Of a DNA stretch of 53,688 nucleotides, positions 24,027 through 32,483 are shown piece after piece. A program made the translations under genes and the position numbers. The notes under the pieces are model-generated. The model made no database searches, had not been told where the DNA came from, and saw nothing but the letters and a program-made list of their open reading frames with translations. The number at the start of each line of letters is the position of its first letter. Position 1 is the first letter of the stretch. Origin of the DNA: Halobellus captivus (GTDB lineage: Archaea; Halobacteriota; Halobacteria; Halobacteriales; Haloferacaceae); assembly GCF_007655485.1 (NCBI RefSeq), contig NZ_VJXQ01000006.1, positions 162,855-216,542 of the forward strand, given 5' to 3'.

Positions 24027-25886
24027 TCAGGCCGTATGGACCGTGATCTGCTGTCGTCGGTCGATCGCCTGCTCGAGCTCGTCCGCGATGGCGCTGCCTC
24101 GCGACACTTGGATGTCGCCGCCGCGGCCGACCGTCGCGGTGAACAGGTACTCGCTGTCGGCGCGGATCTCGACGGTCTCGCCGACGTGCTCGTCCATCCG
24201 GATGACGACGTGCCGCGAGGTCACTTCGGGCGTGACGACGACGCCCTCCGACGCGCCGGTGTCAGAGCCGCTCGAACCTCCCGACCCGCTCGACCCGTCG
24301 TGACCCGGTTTTTCGTCGTGGGTGCGGACGTCGATGTCGATGCCGAGTCGGTCCTCGACGTCCGAGATGCGGCCGCCGCCCTTGCCGATCACGTAAGAGA
24401 TGTCGTCCTCCTCGACGTAGACGACGGCCGTGTTCTGCCCCTGCAGTTCGACGTCGACGTGGCCGCGCGCGATCGAGCGGATCTCGCGTTCGATCTCCTG
24501 ACGCGCGAGGCGACCGACGCCGGTCTCGTCGCTCCCGTTTCCGTCGCCGATCGGGACGGTGACGACCTGGCGGTTGAACGTGTAGATCTCGTACTCCGGC
24601 TTTCCGGTCTCGAAGTCCGCGACCTGAATGACCGGTCGCGCGAGGTCCTCGGCGGTGAGACCCTCGGGGACCTTCACCTGCGTCGTCACGTCGTAGACGG
24701 TGTCGACGCGGCCGTCCTCGATATATACGACAGTGTCGACGACCTGCGGGATCATTCCGAGTTCGACGCGGCCGACGAGTCGCTGGAGGGCGTCGATCGC
24801 GCGGGTCGCGTGGACGACGCCGACCATCCCGACGCCAGCGAGGCGCATATCTGCGAAGACGCCGAAGTCCTTCGTCTTCCGCACCTCGTCGTAAATCGTG
24901 TAGTCGGGGCGCACGAGGAGCAGCGAGTCGGCCGTTTTCTCCATATCGCCGCCGAGGGCGGTGTACTGGGTGATGTCGGGGCCGACCTGGAGGTCTCGGG
25001 GCTTCTCCATCGTCTTGACCGCGTAGTCGCTGTCGGTGAGGAACTCCGCGACCGCCTGCGCGAACGTGGACTTCCCCGCGCCGGGCGATCCGGAGATGAG
25101 GACGCCGCGCTGGCGCTCTTTCAGGCGGTCTCTGAGTTCGTCGGCGAACTGGTAGTCGTCGAGGTCGGTCTTGACGATCGGCCGGACGGCGGTGATCTCG
25201 ATGCCGTCGGCGAAGGGCGGTCGGGCGACGGCGATCCGGTAATCGCGGAACTGCACGATGCTCATACCGGGCTCCGAGAGTTCGAGAAAGCCCTCCGAAC
25301 TGCTTCGGGCCGTCTCCTCGATGTCGTCGGCCCACTCCTTCATCGTCGCCTCGTCGCTGACCTCGTCGCGGATCGTCTGGTAGTGCATCTCGCCGATGGC
25401 CCCGCGTTTCGCCTTCGGCTTCGTTCCCGTCTTCAGGTGCACCGACATCGTCTGGTCGTCGAAGAACTCCTCGATGATGAGTTCGCCGGAGCCCCGGACG
25501 CGCGGCTCGACGTACTCCGCGTCGAGGCCTTTCGCCTTCGCGACCTCCGATTGGACGACGTCGCTCGTGAGCAGCGTCGCGCCCTCCTCCTCGGCGACGT
25601 CGCGGATCAGCGCGTCGATGTCGCCTTCGTGGGCTCCGGTGGACTCGCTGGGTTTCGTGCGGCGTCCGACGTACCGGACCTCGATCGCCCCGTCGTCCGC
25701 CAGCCTGGTGAGCCGCTGCAGCTCTTCGAGCCCCTCCCAACCCGTGTCGAAACCCTCGTTGGCCTGCGATTCGAGTTCGGCGACGACGGCCTCGGGGACC
25801 AAAACCGCCTCGACGTCGTCGCCCGACTCGACCCGCTCGGACACGCGGCCGTCGATGACCGCGCTCGTGTCCGGCACTAATTTCAT
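24027..25886 (-). CDS. PIN domain-ATPase-KH protein (PilT-like PINc/VapC-type)
   Basis: A 619-residue archaeal multi-domain protein. Residues 1-140 form a PIN nuclease-like domain (VPDTSAVIDGR, with the first catalytic Asp). Residues ~220-430 hold a secretion-type AAA ATPase with Walker A GSPGAGKST at 266-274 and a Walker B-like IYDEV. A KH domain with ISYVIGKGGGRISDVEDRLGI is near residue 500, and a Gly/Ser-rich linker is near residue 545. The combination suggests an RNA-processing or RNA-unwinding machine; the target is unknown. A GTG/TTG start is not needed: ATG 25886 fits. Confidence 0.88.
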   Translation of the reverse strand: MKLVPDTSAVIDGRVSERVESGDDVEAVLVPEAVVAELESQANEGFDTGWEGLEELQRLTRLADDGAIEVRYVGRRTKPSESTGAHEGDIDALIRDVAEEEGATLLTSDVVQSEVAKAKGLDAEYVEPRVRGSGELIIEEFFDDQTMSVHLKTGTKPKAKRGAIGEMHYQTIRDEVSDEATMKEWADDIEETARSSSEGFLELSEPGMSIVQFRDYRIAVARPPFADGIEITAVRPIVKTDLDDYQFADELRDRLKERQRGVLISGSPGAGKSTFAQAVAEFLTDSDYAVKTMEKPRDLQVGPDITQYTALGGDMEKTADSLLLVRPDYTIYDEVRKTKDFGVFADMRLAGVGMVGVVHATRAIDALQRLVGRVELGMIPQVVDTVVYIEDGRVDTVYDVTTQVKVPEGLTAEDLARPVIQVADFETGKPEYEIYTFNRQVVTVPIGDGNGSDETGVGRLARQEIEREIRSIARGHVDVELQGQNTAVVYVEEDDISYVIGKGGGRISDVEDRLGIDIDVRTHDEKPGHDGSSGSGGSSGSDTGASEGVVVTPEVTSRHVVIRMDEHVGETVEIRADSEYLFTATVGRGGDIQVSRGSAIADELEQAIDRRQQITVHTA

Positions 25887-25988
25887 ACGCCGGGATTCGT
25901 TCGGCGGACGGATAAGGCTATAGACTGCGCGTTTCGCTGTTCGCTCCGCGTTCCCCTCCGACGGGAACCGGATTCCCGATGGCTCCGC

Positions 25989-26648
25989 TCACTCCCCTCG
26001 CTCTGGGAACCACTCGGCGAACTTCGCGAAGGCCCGGCCCCGATGCGAGACGGCGTTCTTCTCCGCCGCGCTCATCTCTCCGAACGTCGTCCCGTCGTGC
26101 TCGAAGACGGGATCGTAGCCGAAGCCGCCGTCACCGCGGGCTTCGACGATCCGACCGCGGACGGTTCCGTGGAACAGCTTCACCGGCAGCGCTTCGCGGC
26201 CTTCGGCTTCATCACCCACGCTCTCGTCACGCTCCCGCGCTTCCCCCGCCGCGGCCGCCGCGCTTCGGTCGTCGCGGTCGACGGGATCCGGAGAGGCCTC
26301 GAACGGCGCGCCGTCGCAGTACGCGAGCACGCACCGGAACGAGGCTCGCGGGGGCTCGTCGAGCTCGCGAGCGACGAGCCGCTGGACGGTTTCGACCCCC
26401 AGCGTATCTTCGACGTAGGCGGAGTACGGGCCGGGGAAACCGTCGAAGCCCTCGACGAACAGGCCCGCGTCGTCGACGAGGACGGGCTCTCCGGCGTGGC
26501 GGTAGGCTTCGCGCGCTCCGCGTGCGGCGATCGGTCCCAACTCCGACGCCTGTATCTCGGTGTAGTCGTAATCTAGCTGCTCGACACCGTCGAGGTACTC
26601 GCGCGCTTCGCGCACTTTCCCCGCGTTCGTCGTGACGTAGCGAAGCAT
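25989..26648 (-). CDS. XTP/dITP pyrophosphatase (HAM1/RdgB)
   Basis: A 219-residue house-cleaning enzyme that hydrolyses non-canonical purine NTPs such as dITP and XTP. MLRYVTTNAGKVREAREYL, the VDDAGLFVEGFDGFPGPYSAYV active-site stretch and FGYDPVFEHDGTTFGEMSAAEKNAVSHRGRAF are diagnostic. About 40 extra residues (near 125-165) form an acidic, Ala/Asp-rich insertion absent in most relatives, probably a halophilic loop. Strongly supported. Confidence 0.94.
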   Translation of the reverse strand: MLRYVTTNAGKVREAREYLDGVEQLDYDYTEIQASELGPIAARGAREAYRHAGEPVLVDDAGLFVEGFDGFPGPYSAYVEDTLGVETVQRLVARELDEPPRASFRCVLAYCDGAPFEASPDPVDRDDRSAAAAAGEARERDESVGDEAEGREALPVKLFHGTVRGRIVEARGDGGFGYDPVFEHDGTTFGEMSAAEKNAVSHRGRAFAKFAEWFPERGE

Positions 26649-26713
26649 CTACCCAACCCTGCGACGAGTCGAGAGAAAGTAGCGTCGGTTCCGGGGCGAC
26701 AAGTGGGTGGAGG

Positions 26714-26731
26714 CGGCCCGACTACGGGCCG
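26714..26731. terminator. Hairpin downstream of the DUF5808 gene
   Basis: CGGCCCG-ACTA-CGGGCCG (7-bp stem, 4-nt loop) lies 13 nt after the DUF5808 stop on the minus strand, and is followed by TTT on the plus strand. It looks like a terminator hairpin. Confidence 0.45.
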
Positions 26732-26744
26732 TTTCAGAGGACGC

Positions 26745-27026
26745 TCAGTCGACGATAACTTCGACCGGTCCGTCGTCGCCCTCGTCGGCTTCCGGTTCGT
26801 TGCTGCCGCGGGATTTCTGCTCCTGCCAGAGGAGGCCGCCGACCACGAGCAGCGCGACCCACGAGCGCCAGTTCGCGAGGTTGAGCGTGTAGCCGATCCC
26901 GAAGGGCTTCTTCACGAGCATACTCTGTCCGGGCTTCCAGTACGAAGAGAGCATTCGACCGATCGACGGCCGTTCGAAGTTGTACGGAATCCCGAGAATC
27001 TCGCCCTGCTTCGGTTTGTCTACCAT
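26745..27026 (-). CDS. DUF5808 membrane-associated small protein
   Basis: A 93-residue haloarchaeal protein. Its core GIPYNFERPSIGRMLSSYWKPG is a hallmark of DUF5808, and one hydrophobic segment (about residues 52-68, WVALLVVGGLLW) follows. The C terminus is acidic. Function is unknown. TATA-like CATAAATCG (27049-27057, minus ATTTATG) is 23-31 nt before the ATG. Structured RNA C begins divergently about 120 nt away. Confidence 0.8.
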   Translation of the reverse strand: MVDKPKQGEILGIPYNFERPSIGRMLSSYWKPGQSMLVKKPFGIGYTLNLANWRSWVALLVVGGLLWQEQKSRGSNEPEADEGDDGPVEVIVD

Positions 27027-27112
27027 ACGTTACCGTACGCCGGGCTGTCATAAATCGTTTTGGCATCGACCGACGGCGACGCTGCCCCGTGAATACGAAC
27101 GAGTGACACGGA

Positions 27113-27122
27113 GGTTTATATC
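27113..27122 (+). promoter_or_regulatory. Promoter of structured RNA C
   Basis: GGTTTATATC matches the box at 16025-16034 exactly, followed by GCCAGCA (27133-27139) and then GTGAC 30 nt after the first T. There is no similarity upstream of the box, so the shared unit starts at the promoter. Confidence 0.7.
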
Positions 27123-27144
27123 GAATCGAGCGGCCAGCAGGGGT

Positions 27145-27263
27145 GTGACCTGAGTGGCGCCCCGCGTCGTCTGCGGTTGCTCGGTACAGCGACGTGGGTT
27201 CAAAAGCCGACGATGGCGTCGGAAACGTCGCCGCAAGCGAGTACCGACTGTTCGCCCCCATTC
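27145..27263 (+). ncRNA. Structured RNA C, paralog of the RNA at 16057
   Basis: The predicted RNA starts GTGAC at 27145. P1 pairs CCCGCGTCG (27161-27169) with CGACGTGGG (27190-27198). Its loop contains GCGGTTGC (27173-27180) and TCGGTAC (27181-27187). TCGGTAC is the exact complement of GTACCGA at 27241-27247, forming a 7-bp pseudoknot. Relative to RNA B, three of the seven pseudoknot pairs and one P1 pair change on both sides and still pair. CTGTTCGCC (27248-27256) is identical to RNA B. The P2 region is less clear: CCGACG-ATGG-CGTCGG (27207-27222) competes with GGCGTC/GTCGCC (27215-27232, one mismatch). It lies head-on to the 3' end of kae1. Confidence 0.75.
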
Positions 27264-27278
27264 GCCTCCTACGGTGAG

Positions 27279-28910
27279 CTACTGCGTCGCCGACTGATAC
27301 CGGCCGCGACCTTCGACCTCGCGGAGTCGCGTCCGGACCTCCTCGTCACCGACCGCGGCGTACCCCTCTTCGACGGCCGCAAGCAACGGCGCTGGCTCTG
27401 CGGCGGTCCCGGCGACGCTCTGCTTGAACACGTGGATGTCCATCGCGTGATCTTCGACGTGCCCGGTGTGATACCCCAGGCCGAAGTCGATGAGGTACGT
27501 CCGCTCGTCGTCGACGCGGACGTTCCGCGTGGTGGGATCGCCGTGGACGAACCCCGCCTCGTGAATGGCGGCGAGGTGCCGACCGACCGCTCGACACCGA
27601 TCCGCCGTCAGCGCCGCGGCGAGGTCGTCGTCGCCGACGCGCTGGAAGACGAGCGTTCCCTCCGCGGGGTCGACGTCGTAGACGACCGGCGTGGGGACGC
27701 CGACGCGTCGGGCGGCGCTCGTGAGCCGCGCCTCCGCACGCGTGCGGTCGGCGCGAAGCCGGTCGTCGAGCGCCGCGTGCCGGTACGTTTTCGGCACGCG
27801 ACGTTTGATCACGCGGTCCGCTCCGATCGACACTGTCGCCTCCGCACCACGGATCTCCCCGGAGGCCGTCGGATCCCTGACGACCGATTCGTCCGCGCCG
27901 CGCCAGCTCACCGCCACCTGATCCGGGCGGAAGTTCGGATCGATCGACGAGTCGGCGACGTCGATCGTGTCCCCGGCGGCGTACATCTTCGCACCGAGCA
28001 CGGCGATCATCCCGGCGTTGTCGCGGAGGAACCGCGGTTCGGGCGCGTAAAACGCCGCCCCGCGCTGCTCACACATCGATTCGAGCATCGCTCTGAGTCG
28101 CGCGTTCTGGCCCACGCCGCCGCCGAGGACGAGCTCGTCCGTCCCCGTCAGCGACAGCGCCCGCTCTGCGACCTCGGTCAGCATCGCGAAGATCGTCTCC
28201 TGAAGCCCGGCGCAGACGTCTTCGACGGGGACGCCGTCGTCGACGGCGTCCTTCGCGGCCGACATAATCCCCGAGAAGGAGAAGTCCATCCCCTTGACGA
28301 CGTACGGGAGATCGTGGTACGCTCCCTCCCTTGCCCGTCGCTCGACCTTCGGTCCGCCGGGGTGCGACCAGCCGAGATGACGCGTGAACTTGTCGATCGC
28401 GTTCCCGACGCCGGTGTCCATCGTCTCGCCGAGGATCCGATAGCGGCCGTTGTGGTACCCCAGCAGGTGCGCGTTCGCGCCCGAGGCGTTCAGACAGACC
28501 GGGGAATCGAAGCCCGATCGGTGGCGGCCGATTTCGAGGTGTGCGACCATATGGTTGACGCCGACGAGCGGCACCGAGAGCGTCTGCGATAGCGACCGCG
28601 CCGCGGTGCCGACGATACGGAGACACGGTCCGAGCCCGGGTCCCCTGGAGAAGGCGATGGCGTCGATATCGAGATCGTTGCCGTCTTCGAGCGCGCCGTC
28701 GACGTCGTCAGCGGTCGCCGCCGCGTGATCGAGAATCGTCGAGACCACCTCCGGAACGGCCACGCCCATATGCTCGGCCGCCTCGCGCGGGTGGATGCCG
28801 CCGCTCTCCGGTTCATATGGGTCGGACTCGATGACGACCTCGTCGGTCTCGGTGTCGTAGAGCGCGGCGCTGGCCGCCCAGGCGGTCCCTTCGATTCCGA
28901 CGATTCGCAT
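27279..28910 (-). CDS. Kae1-Bud32 fusion, KEOPS tRNA t6A synthase and kinase
   Basis: A 543-residue fusion of both KEOPS enzymes. Residues 1-335 are Kae1 (TsaD/ASKHA fold), which transfers threonylcarbamoyl to A37 of tRNA; the metal site HMVAH and LCLNASGANAHLLG-type loops are present. Residues ~340-543 form the Bud32 atypical kinase, with the catalytic HGDPTTRN and DFGLG. Fusion is usual in Halobacteria. The gene is the last in a minus-strand run of information-processing genes after rps24e (33-nt gap). RNA C transcribes toward its 3' end. Confidence 0.95.
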   Translation of the reverse strand: MRIVGIEGTAWAASAALYDTETDEVVIESDPYEPESGGIHPREAAEHMGVAVPEVVSTILDHAAATADDVDGALEDGNDLDIDAIAFSRGPGLGPCLRIVGTAARSLSQTLSVPLVGVNHMVAHLEIGRHRSGFDSPVCLNASGANAHLLGYHNGRYRILGETMDTGVGNAIDKFTRHLGWSHPGGPKVERRAREGAYHDLPYVVKGMDFSFSGIMSAAKDAVDDGVPVEDVCAGLQETIFAMLTEVAERALSLTGTDELVLGGGVGQNARLRAMLESMCEQRGAAFYAPEPRFLRDNAGMIAVLGAKMYAAGDTIDVADSSIDPNFRPDQVAVSWRGADESVVRDPTASGEIRGAEATVSIGADRVIKRRVPKTYRHAALDDRLRADRTRAEARLTSAARRVGVPTPVVYDVDPAEGTLVFQRVGDDDLAAALTADRCRAVGRHLAAIHEAGFVHGDPTTRNVRVDDERTYLIDFGLGYHTGHVEDHAMDIHVFKQSVAGTAAEPAPLLAAVEEGYAAVGDEEVRTRLREVEGRGRYQSATQ

Positions 28911-28943
28911 CGAAAAGTGGTGTTGGTCGCGCTGTGCGCCGAA

Positions 28944-29258
28944 CTATGCCTCTTCGGCTTCCGGCTCTGCGCCCTCGTCGGCCTCGATCTTGTTCCGGTC
29001 GAGCATATAATCCTGCTCGATGTCGCGGGCGAGGTCCGGGGAATCGTAGACTTTCGCGTAGCCGACGGTCTTTCGCATCCCGAACTTCGTGTCGAGTTTG
29101 TGGACGACGACCTCGTCGGAATCCTTGTTCAGTTTCGCGGCGAGGCTGTCGCGAACGGAGAGCCGCGAGGGGGTCGCGTCGTCGTGAACGATCTCGAATC
29201 GGACGTCGGACCGATGCAACATCGGGTTCCCGTCCTCGGAGATGATGTCGATTTCCAT
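28944..29258 (-). CDS. rps24e: 30S ribosomal protein S24e
   Basis: A 104-residue small-subunit protein found only in archaea and eukaryotes. The fold signature SVRDSLAAKLNKDSDEVVVHKLDTKFG followed by GYAKVYDS is clear. The acidic C-terminal tail (EGAEPEAEEA) is typical of halophiles. It lies between the dephospho-CoA kinase gene and kae1. The usual partner rps27ae is not visible between rps24e and kae1. Confidence 0.95.
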   Translation of the reverse strand: MEIDIISEDGNPMLHRSDVRFEIVHDDATPSRLSVRDSLAAKLNKDSDEVVVHKLDTKFGMRKTVGYAKVYDSPDLARDIEQDYMLDRNKIEADEGAEPEAEEA

Positions 29259-29357
29259 GGTTCAGTTGTCCTACCATCCACCCGAAAGGAGTAAAAGGAT
29301 TTCGAAGGGCCGAACGCGGCGGGGAACGCTCGCCCCGACTCCGTTGTCCTCGTGTGA

Positions 29358-29891
29358 CTACCCGTCGACGCCCATCGCGGCCAACGCGCCCGCGACGTCG
29401 CCGTCCATCCGCTCGATCAGCGATCGCATTTCGGCCTTCGCGTCTTCGGTCACGGCGACGCGGACCATTCCCTCGTCAGGTTGCCCGTACACGACCGTCG
29501 CGCCCAGCGGTGCGATGAGGACCGCCGGGAGCGCGGCCAGATCCTCCTCGCCGTCGACGACGATTGTGACCGTCTCGTCGGCCGCGACGGCCGCTGCGAG
29601 CGTGGCGAGAAGCGACTCCGAGAGCGCACCGGGTGGGTTCTCGACGTCGCGCCGGTGCTCGGGGTCTGCGAGCGCCTCGCGGATCTCGGCGTCGACGGCC
29701 TCGCGCTTCGTCTTCCCGTCGACGATCGCGACCGACGGGGAGTGTCCCGCGCGTCGGAGGTGGTAGGTGACGACGTCGCCGACGGCGATGATCGGCTCTC
29801 CGGCCTCCGCGAGCAACGCCTCTGTATCGGTGTAGACGGGGCCGAGCGGATCTTTGAACGAGCCGCGGAGATCCTTTGGCAGCGTGAGCAT
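29358..29891 (-). CDS. GTP-dependent dephospho-CoA kinase (DUF359)
   Basis: A 177-residue member of the archaeal DUF359 family, which phosphorylates dephospho-CoA with GTP in the last CoA step. LRGSFKDPLGPVYTD near the N terminus, VGDVVTYHL and the GAVVYGQPDEGMVRV-type ending are family blocks. It sits between spt4 and rps24e in the conserved archaeal cluster; its start is 5 nt after the spt4 stop. Confidence 0.85.
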   Translation of the reverse strand: MLTLPKDLRGSFKDPLGPVYTDTEALLAEAGEPIIAVGDVVTYHLRRAGHSPSVAIVDGKTKREAVDAEIREALADPEHRRDVENPPGALSESLLATLAAAVAADETVTIVVDGEEDLAALPAVLIAPLGATVVYGQPDEGMVRVAVTEDAKAEMRSLIERMDGDVAGALAAMGVDG

Positions 29892-29896
29892 CCCGA

Positions 29897-30094
29897 TTAC
29901 CGGACTTTCAGCGCGTAGCCGCCCGGTTCGTTGACGTTCATCTCCTCGGCGATCTCGGATTGCTCGGGGTGCGTGATGACGACGTAGCCCGCCCAGTCCT
30001 CGGTGAGACTGCTCGAGCCGCAGTTTTCACACGCCTGTGCGTCGCCGTGGTTGATGTAGTGACACTCCCGACAGGCGAGACGGGACGTGGCCAT
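29897..30094 (-). CDS. RNA polymerase subunit Rpo E''/Spt4
   Basis: A 65-residue zinc-ribbon protein. Four cysteines in two pairs, CREC near residue 8 and CENC near residue 22, match Spt4. Spt4 partners Spt5 (NusG) to keep RNA polymerase processive. Its start directly abuts the rpo7 stop, so the two are coupled. Confidence 0.93.
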   Translation of the reverse strand: MATSRLACRECHYINHGDAQACENCGSSSLTEDWAGYVVITHPEQSEIAEEMNVNEPGGYALKVR

Positions 30095-30673
30095 CTACTC
30101 TCCCTCCGCGCTGGTTGCGGCGGTGCTGGCCTGACGGTCGGCTTCGAGCCATCCGTGCTTGCCGAGCCCCGGCTGCTTGGCGGTGAGACCGATCTTCGAG
30201 TCGCGCGGGTTGCGTTCGTCGATACTCTTGGTAACGACGCGCACGCGGACGGAGTCGCCGACCGCGAGTGTCCGGTTCGATTCCGTCGACGCGAGCTGTT
30301 GGTTCTCGCCGTCGTAGGCGAGGAATTCATCGGAGATCTGGGAGACGTGCAGCAGTCCGTCGACCGGTCCGATACCGACGAACGCGCCGAATTCGACGAC
30401 TTCGACGACTTCCCCGTCGACGACCTCCTGCATCGAGGGGTCGAAGGTGATCGCGTCGAACTCCGCCTCGTAGTAGACACCGGCGCGACCGGGGAGCACC
30501 GTCCCCTCGCCGATATCGTGGACGTCGACGACGCTGACGACGCTGCCGACGTCCTCGTCCATCCGTCCTTCCAGTTTGTCCTGCAGGAGCCGCTTGACCC
30601 GCTGTGGCGTCACATCCGCGAGGTGCGCTGGTGGCACCTCGACTGTGTCTTTGAGTCGTACCCGTTTGTACAT
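30095..30673 (-). CDS. RNA polymerase subunit Rpo7 (RpoE')
   Basis: A 192-residue Rpo7. Residues 1-80 form the N-terminal RNP-like domain (MYKRVRLKDTVEVPPAHL), and residues ~82-165 form an S1 RNA-binding domain (VVEVVEFGAFVGIGPVDGLLHVSQI). It pairs with Rpo4 to make the stalk of archaeal RNA polymerase. The acidic C terminus is halophilic. The PIN gene ends 1 nt upstream, so these genes are tightly packed. Confidence 0.94.
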   Translation of the reverse strand: MYKRVRLKDTVEVPPAHLADVTPQRVKRLLQDKLEGRMDEDVGSVVSVVDVHDIGEGTVLPGRAGVYYEAEFDAITFDPSMQEVVDGEVVEVVEFGAFVGIGPVDGLLHVSQISDEFLAYDGENQQLASTESNRTLAVGDSVRVRVVTKSIDERNPRDSKIGLTAKQPGLGKHGWLEADRQASTAATSAEGE

Positions 30674-30674
30674 G

Positions 30675-31058
30675 CTATGGTTCTGTTATTTCTAATGTGT
30701 TTCGACCCCTTAAACCGATTACGCGAACGCCGCGTTCGAGTAACCGATCACGGAGCGGCCTGTCGTTGGTGAGGACGTATCCGCCCTCCCGTTCCGCGAG
30801 TTCGACCACCGCGTCGTCGGCGTAGGAGACGCCGGTTTCGACGACGCGACACCGCGAGACGAGATCGCTGCCCACGCTCGCCGCCGTCGCCTCGGCACCG
30901 TTTCCCGCCGCACTGAGCTTTTCTAACTCGGCGACGACGGCGCGGGGGACGACCAGATCGGCGTTCGCACCGACGAGTCGATCGAGCTCGTCGAAGACGC
31001 GCACGTCGAGTTCGATCGGCATCATCAGCGCGTTCGTATCGAGTATCACAGTCGTCAT
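30675..31058 (-). CDS. PIN domain protein
   Basis: A 127-residue PIN nuclease domain: VILDTNALMMPIE starts with the first catalytic Asp, Glu in VAELEKLS is conserved, and VLTNDRPLRDRL brings the late Asp pair. It resembles the FCF1/VapC-like PIN proteins placed between aIF2-gamma and rpo7 in many archaea, and may act on RNA. No antitoxin gene is next to it, so it is unlikely to be a toxin of a classic VapBC pair. Confidence 0.85.
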   Translation of the reverse strand: MTTVILDTNALMMPIELDVRVFDELDRLVGANADLVVPRAVVAELEKLSAAGNGAEATAASVGSDLVSRCRVVETGVSYADDAVVELAEREGGYVLTNDRPLRDRLLERGVRVIGLRGRNTLEITEP

Positions 31059-31101
31059 CTCCTCTCGTGTGCTGTCTTCCGGCTCTGTGGTCGTCGCGCG
31101 G

Positions 31102-32334
31102 TCACTGCAGCGTGCCGATCCCGATGAGTCGCCAGCGCGCGCCGACCCGGCGGTTGATGGCGATTTTCGCGCCGGATTCGGCGCAGACGGGGCGCTTCAG
31201 CGACACTTCGGCCTCTCCCGAGCGCGCGCTCGTGACCGCGCCGACGGTCGTCGCGGTGCCGACAGTGAGCATCAGCGGCTCGCCGGTCGAAATCTCCTCG
31301 ACCGAGCCCTCGTCCTCGCCGACGATCCGATCGAGCAGTTCGACGTCCATCGTGAACTCCTCGCGCGTCGGCGGCAACGTCCCGGGTTCGCCCGCGACCT
31401 GTCCGGCGAGGGCATCGCCCTTCGTGAGGCTCGGATCGAGCCCCGTGCCGATGCCGCAGAGCCCGCCCGGTCGGACTTCGTCGACCGAGCGACCGCCAGC
31501 CTGCAGCGATCGGATCTCGGTCGTGATCGGTTCCCACTCCGTGGAGCCGCCCTCCTCGACTTCGCGGCCCGGCCGGAGTTCGAGATCCTCGCCCGTGGCG
31601 AGTTTGCCCTGTACGACCGATCCGCCGACGACGCCGCCTTTCAGGTCCTCCCACGTCGTCCCCGGGCGGTTGATGTCGAACGACCGCGCGGCGAACAGCC
31701 GCGGGGACTCCGACTCGTCGCGCTCGGGCGTGGGGATCTCCCGCTCGATCGCGTCGATCAGGAGATCGATGTTGACTTCCTGCTGGGCGCTGACGGGGAC
31801 GATCGGCGCGTCCTCGGCGACGGTGCCCTCGACGAACTCCTGGATCTGTTCGTGGGACTCGACCGCGCGCTCGCGGTCGACCAGGTCGATCTTGTTCTGC
31901 GCGATGACGATGTTCTCGATCCCGATGATGTCGAGCGCCATCAGGTGCTCTTCAGTCTGGGCCTGCGGGACGTCCTCGGTCGCGCTCACGACGAGGACGG
32001 CCCCGTCCATAATGGCCGCGCCCGAGAGCATCGTCGCCATCAGCGTCTCGTGTCCCGGCGCGTCGACGAAGGAGACCGTCCGAAGCACCTCGGTCTCCTC
32101 GCCGTCCGGGCCGGTCTCCTCGACCGTGTAGCACTCCGGCGGGTCGACGCCGGGAACCTTTCGGAACGTGGCGTCAGCGTAGCCGAGTCTGATGGAGATA
32201 CCGCGCTTCATCTCCTCGGAGTGCTGATCGGTCCACGACCCCGACAGCGCCTGCACGAGCGTCGTTTTCCCGTGGTCGACGTGCCCGACGAGTCCGATGT
32301 TCACCTCCGGTTGTTGTGTTTGTTGTGTCACCAT
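31102..32334 (-). CDS. Translation initiation factor aIF2 subunit gamma
   Basis: A 410-residue GTPase that carries Met-tRNAi to the ribosome. G1 [10 protein letters not shown]3 DAPGHETLM and G4 NKID are present. The start at ATG 32334 ([24 protein letters not shown]) is the usual haloarchaeal N terminus; the longer frame is not used. It heads a compact minus-strand cluster with PIN, rpo7, spt4, CoA kinase, rps24e and kae1. Confidence 0.97.
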   Translation of the reverse strand: MVTQQTQQPEVNIGLVGHVDHGKTTLVQALSGSWTDQHSEEMKRGISIRLGYADATFRKVPGVDPPECYTVEETGPDGEETEVLRTVSFVDAPGHETLMATMLSGAAIMDGAVLVVSATEDVPQAQTEEHLMALDIIGIENIVIAQNKIDLVDRERAVESHEQIQEFVEGTVAEDAPIVPVSAQQEVNIDLLIDAIEREIPTPERDESESPRLFAARSFDINRPGTTWEDLKGGVVGGSVVQGKLATGEDLELRPGREVEEGGSTEWEPITTEIRSLQAGGRSVDEVRPGGLCGIGTGLDPSLTKGDALAGQVAGEPGTLPPTREEFTMDVELLDRIVGEDEGSVEEISTGEPLMLTVGTATTVGAVTSARSGEAEVSLKRPVCAESGAKIAINRRVGARWRLIGIGTLQ

Positions 32335-32483
32335 TGACCTCCTAGAGAGTAATCTTGGGTGCAATTCGCCGCGAACGACTGATAAACTTGCTGTTCTCCA
32401 CCCGACGGGCGACGTGGGACTGGATTACACAACCGGCCTGCGGGCGTTCTGCACGGACATCGAACGGACGTCCCGGATCGACA

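Noticed and set aside
24009-25880. Long plus-strand ORF of 623 codons
   Set aside because: It mirrors the PIN-ATPase-KH gene on the other strand, a shadow caused by high GC.
28911-28943. rps27ae gene expected between rps24e and kae1
   Set aside because: The 33-nt gap is too short and no Cys-rich frame is seen; the gene may be elsewhere in the genome.
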